Assembly: GCF_027923225.1 (NCBI RefSeq)
Contig: NZ_BSDI01000047.1
Span: forward strand, 1 to 64,000
From: Phytohabitans aurantiacus
GTDB lineage: Bacteria > Actinomycetota > Actinomycetes > Mycobacteriales > Micromonosporaceae
DNA length: 64,000 bases
Reading direction: 5' to 3'
Within the stretch, counting starts at the first letter, position 1; each line of letters begins with the position of its first letter. The notes under the pieces were generated by a model. The model saw nothing but the letters and a program-made list of their open reading frames with translations, was not told the DNA's origin and did not search any database. Position numbers and translations under genes: made by a program. Below are positions 61,801 through 64,000 of the stretch, one piece after another.

Positions 61801-63330
61801 GTGAGCGATGATCAGCAGAAAGTTACCGCTACCGCCTTTCTTGATCCACACTTCGCCGTCGGTGAGGTGAACCCCCGGCTGTTCGGGTCGTTCCTGGAGC
61901 ACCTCGGCCGGGCTGTCTACAGTGGAGTGTTCGAGCCCGAGCACCCGCTGGCGGACGAGGATGGGCTGCGCACCGACGTACTGGAGCTGATCCGCGAGCT
62001 GGGCACCACCATGGTCCGCTACCCCGGCGGCAACTTCGTGTCGGGATACAAGTGGGAAGACGGGGTCGGCCCGGTCGAGCACCGGCCACGCCGGCTCGAC
62101 CTCGCGTGGCGTACCACCGAAACGAACCAGTTCGGGCTGAGCGAGTTCATGCGGTTCACCGCCAAGACCGGCCTGGAGCCGATGATGGCGGTCAACCTGG
62201 GCACGCGCGGTGCCGCGGAGGCGTTCGAGCTGCTCGAATACTGCAACCATCCAGGCGGCGCCGCGTACTCGGACCTGCGCCGGACGCACGGTGACGAGAA
62301 GCCGTACGGGATCAAGCTGTGGTGCCTGGGCAACGAGATGGACGGCCCGTGGCAGATCGGCTTCAAGACCGCTGAGGAGTACGGCCGGCTCGCCGTGGTC
62401 GCGGCGAAGGCGATGCGCCTCGTCGACCCCGACCTCGAACTCGTCGCGTGCGGCAGCTCGGGGCGTGGCATGCCCACCTTCGGGCAGTGGGAGGCGACGG
62501 TACTGGAGCACGCGTACGACGCCGTCGACCTCATCTCCTGCCACGCGTACTACCAGGAGCGCGACGGCGACGTCGACAGCTTCGTGGCGTCCGCCGCCGA
62601 CATGGAGGCGTTCATCGACGGCGTGGTGGCGACCGCCGACTACGTGGGCGCCAAGCGCCGCGACCCCAAGCGCATCAACATCTCGTTCGACGAGTGGAAC
62701 GTCTGGTACCAGGAGAACTCACCGCACCCCGAGCCGGAACCGTGGTCCGTCGCGCCGCGGTTGCTGGAGGACCTGTACTCGGTGACCGACGCCGTCGTGG
62801 TCGGCAGCCTGCTGATCACCCTGCTGCGGCGCAGCGACCGGGTCACCGCCGCGTGCCTGGCCCAGCTCGTCAACGTGATCGCGCCGATCATGACCGAGCC
62901 CGGCGGGCCGGCGTGGCGGCAGACGACCTTCTACCCGTTCGCCGACGCCGCCCGCTACGGCCGCGGCGAGGTGCTGCGGCTCGCCGTCGAGAGCCCCACC
63001 CACGACACCGCCGTGCACGGCACCGTGCCGCTGCTGCACGCGACCGCCGTGCGGGGTGACGACGGTGCGCTGACCGTGTTCGCCGTCAACCGCGACACCA
63101 CCCGCCCGCTGGAGCTGGCTGTCGACCTGCGCGCCTTCGGCGGGCATGGACAAGGCGATCTCACCGGCCCGGTGACGCACACCTACCTGGCCGACGCCGA
63201 CCGGCACGCCAAGAACACGCTCGACCAGCAGGACCGGGTCACCCCGAAGGCCGGCCCGAAGGTGGCGCCGGACGGTGGCGTGCTGCGGGTGGAGCTGCCG
63301 CCGCTCTCGTGGAACACGATCAGGCTCTGA
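61801..63330 (+). CDS. GH51 alpha-L-arabinofuranosidase
   Basis: 509 residues. It hydrolyses terminal arabinofuranosyl units of arabinoxylan or arabinan oligosaccharides. Family marks: N-terminal INPRLFGSFLEHLGR-like (VNPRLFGSFLEHLGRAVY), the acid/base Glu179 in WCLGNEMDGPW and the nucleophile Glu298 in ISFDEWNVWYQ; a C-terminal beta domain follows. No signal peptide, so it acts in the cytoplasm. GTG 61801 is fixed by the promoter directly before it. Its stop shares a base with the DUF2264 start (TGATG). Confidence 0.93.
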   Translation: MSDDQQKVTATAFLDPHFAVGEVNPRLFGSFLEHLGRAVYSGVFEPEHPLADEDGLRTDVLELIRELGTTMVRYPGGNFVSGYKWEDGVGPVEHRPRRLDLAWRTTETNQFGLSEFMRFTAKTGLEPMMAVNLGTRGAAEAFELLEYCNHPGGAAYSDLRRTHGDEKPYGIKLWCLGNEMDGPWQIGFKTAEEYGRLAVVAAKAMRLVDPDLELVACGSSGRGMPTFGQWEATVLEHAYDAVDLISCHAYYQERDGDVDSFVASAADMEAFIDGVVATADYVGAKRRDPKRINISFDEWNVWYQENSPHPEPEPWSVAPRLLEDLYSVTDAVVVGSLLITLLRRSDRVTAACLAQLVNVIAPIMTEPGGPAWRQTTFYPFADAARYGRGEVLRLAVESPTHDTAVHGTVPLLHATAVRGDDGALTVFAVNRDTTRPLELAVDLRAFGGHGQGDLTGPVTHTYLADADRHAKNTLDQQDRVTPKAGPKVAPDGGVLRVELPPLSWNTIRL

Positions 63331-64000
63331 TGGGACCGCTGGAGGACCGGGTCCGGTCGCCGTACACCGGGTGGACGCGAGCGCACTGGGAAGCGGCCGC
63401 CGACCGTACGCTCGCCGCCGTGCGCCCATACGCCTCGCCGAGGCACGCGCTCATCGACCTGCCCGGTCCGCCCAGCGTCTCCGGACGGCACAGCGACGGG
63501 CTGGAGGGCTTCGCGCGCACGTTCCTCGCCGCGGGCTTCCGGCTCTCTTCCGGGTACGCGGACGGCACGCTCGCCGAGTGGTACGCCGAGGGCCTCGCCG
63601 CCGGCACCGATCCCGGCTCGCCGGAGCGGTGGCCGCGGGTCACGGAGATCAACCAGGCCAAGGTCGAGGCGGCGTCCATCGCGCTCGCCCTGCACGAGTC
63701 GCGGCACGTGATCTGGGACGCGCTCGACGACGCGGTACGCGAGCGCGTGGTCACCTGGCTGTCCGAGGTGATCGGCCAGCCGTACCCGGCGTGCAACTGG
63801 CTGTGGTTCCAGAACGTCGTCGAGGCGTTCCTGCGCTCGGTCGGCGGACCGTGGTCCACTGAGGACATCGAGTCGAACATCTCCACGATGGACGGCTGGT
63901 ACATCGGCGACGGCTGGTACACCGACGGGTACGCGGGGCGGGACACGGCGCGCAACTTCGACTGGTACGCCGGCTGGGCGATGAACTTCTATCCACTGTG
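63330..64000 (+). CDS. DUF2264 protein, cut by the window end
   Basis: The first 223 residues are present. The sequence DGLEGFARTFLAAGFRLSSG, ESRHVIWDALDDAVRERVV, PACNWLWFQNVVEAFLRSVG and DGWYIGDGWYTDGYAGRDTA matches DUF2264, an (alpha/alpha)6-barrel family found beside glycoside hydrolases. The frame remains open to base 64000. It is translationally coupled to the GH51 gene and probably helps process plant-derived sugars. Confidence 0.85.
   Translation, partial: MGPLEDRVRSPYTGWTRAHWEAAADRTLAAVRPYASPRHALIDLPGPPSVSGRHSDGLEGFARTFLAAGFRLSSGYADGTLAEWYAEGLAAGTDPGSPERWPRVTEINQAKVEAASIALALHESRHVIWDALDDAVRERVVTWLSEVIGQPYPACNWLWFQNVVEAFLRSVGGPWSTEDIESNISTMDGWYIGDGWYTDGYAGRDTARNFDWYAGWAMNFYPL

Overview
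The window is very GC-rich (about 70% or more), with GTG starts, overlapping gene ends, few U-tracts, and an IdeR/DmdR-type iron box consensus. This points to a filamentous actinomycete; the gene mix (GH20, DUF6528, tandem LuxR regulators, palindrome-rich spacers) fits Micromonosporaceae, but the genus is inference.

Layout. 1-8 kb: a 40-residue membrane peptide, an IclR regulator overlapping pgi, then a tightly coupled minus-strand operon of two FGGY sugar kinases, a histidine phosphatase, a DeoR repressor and a D-2-hydroxyacid dehydrogenase. 8-17 kb: a GNAT/TetR pair divergent from an intracellular GH20 hexosaminidase, a Tat-exported DUF6528 protein, a giant AAA-LuxR (LAL) regulator and a metallo-beta-lactamase-fold protein. 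17-25 kb: a class II UvrA-like ATPase, a GlxA/membrane/DUF4188 operon, two exported proteins under matching promoters (one DUF6230), and an ECF sigma/anti-sigma pair. 25-30.5 kb: a LysR regulator divergent from coxM-coxS-coxL plus an XdhC/CoxF gene. CoxL carries the form I active-site loop AYACSFR, so this is a candidate aerobic CO dehydrogenase. 30.6-32.2 kb: an ECF42-type sigma factor with its DGPF/YCII partner.

32.9-53.4 kb is a hydroxamate siderophore locus: a heterodimeric ABC exporter, an MbtH protein, a 4797-residue four-module NRPS (A-MT-T, C-A-T, C-A-MT-T, C-A-T-E), an ornithine N-monooxygenase and a formyltransferase. Iron boxes lie at both of its promoter regions. The module 3 adenylation pocket reads DMENLGLINK, the code known for N5-hydroxyornithine. 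The presence of two N-methyltransferase domains, a formyltransferase and a terminal epimerase without a thioesterase suggests a formylated, N-methylated tetrapeptide related to, but not obviously the same as, coelichelin or scabichelin.

53.4-64 kb: ArsR/SRPBCC pair, a regulator with two REC-like and two LuxR HTH domains, a Tat-exported animal-type heme peroxidase, DUF2231, a cysteine-free HesB-fold protein, a MazF-type toxin-antitoxin pair, two divergent IclR paralogues, a leaderless GH51 arabinofuranosidase and a truncated DUF2264 gene.

Non-coding structure is striking. One 52-bp perfect palindrome occurs three times, each exactly between convergent genes and supplying their TGA stop codons. 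A second, ~75-bp hairpin family occurs eight times in four long spacers; in three of these spacers inverted copies bound blocks of about 500 bp.
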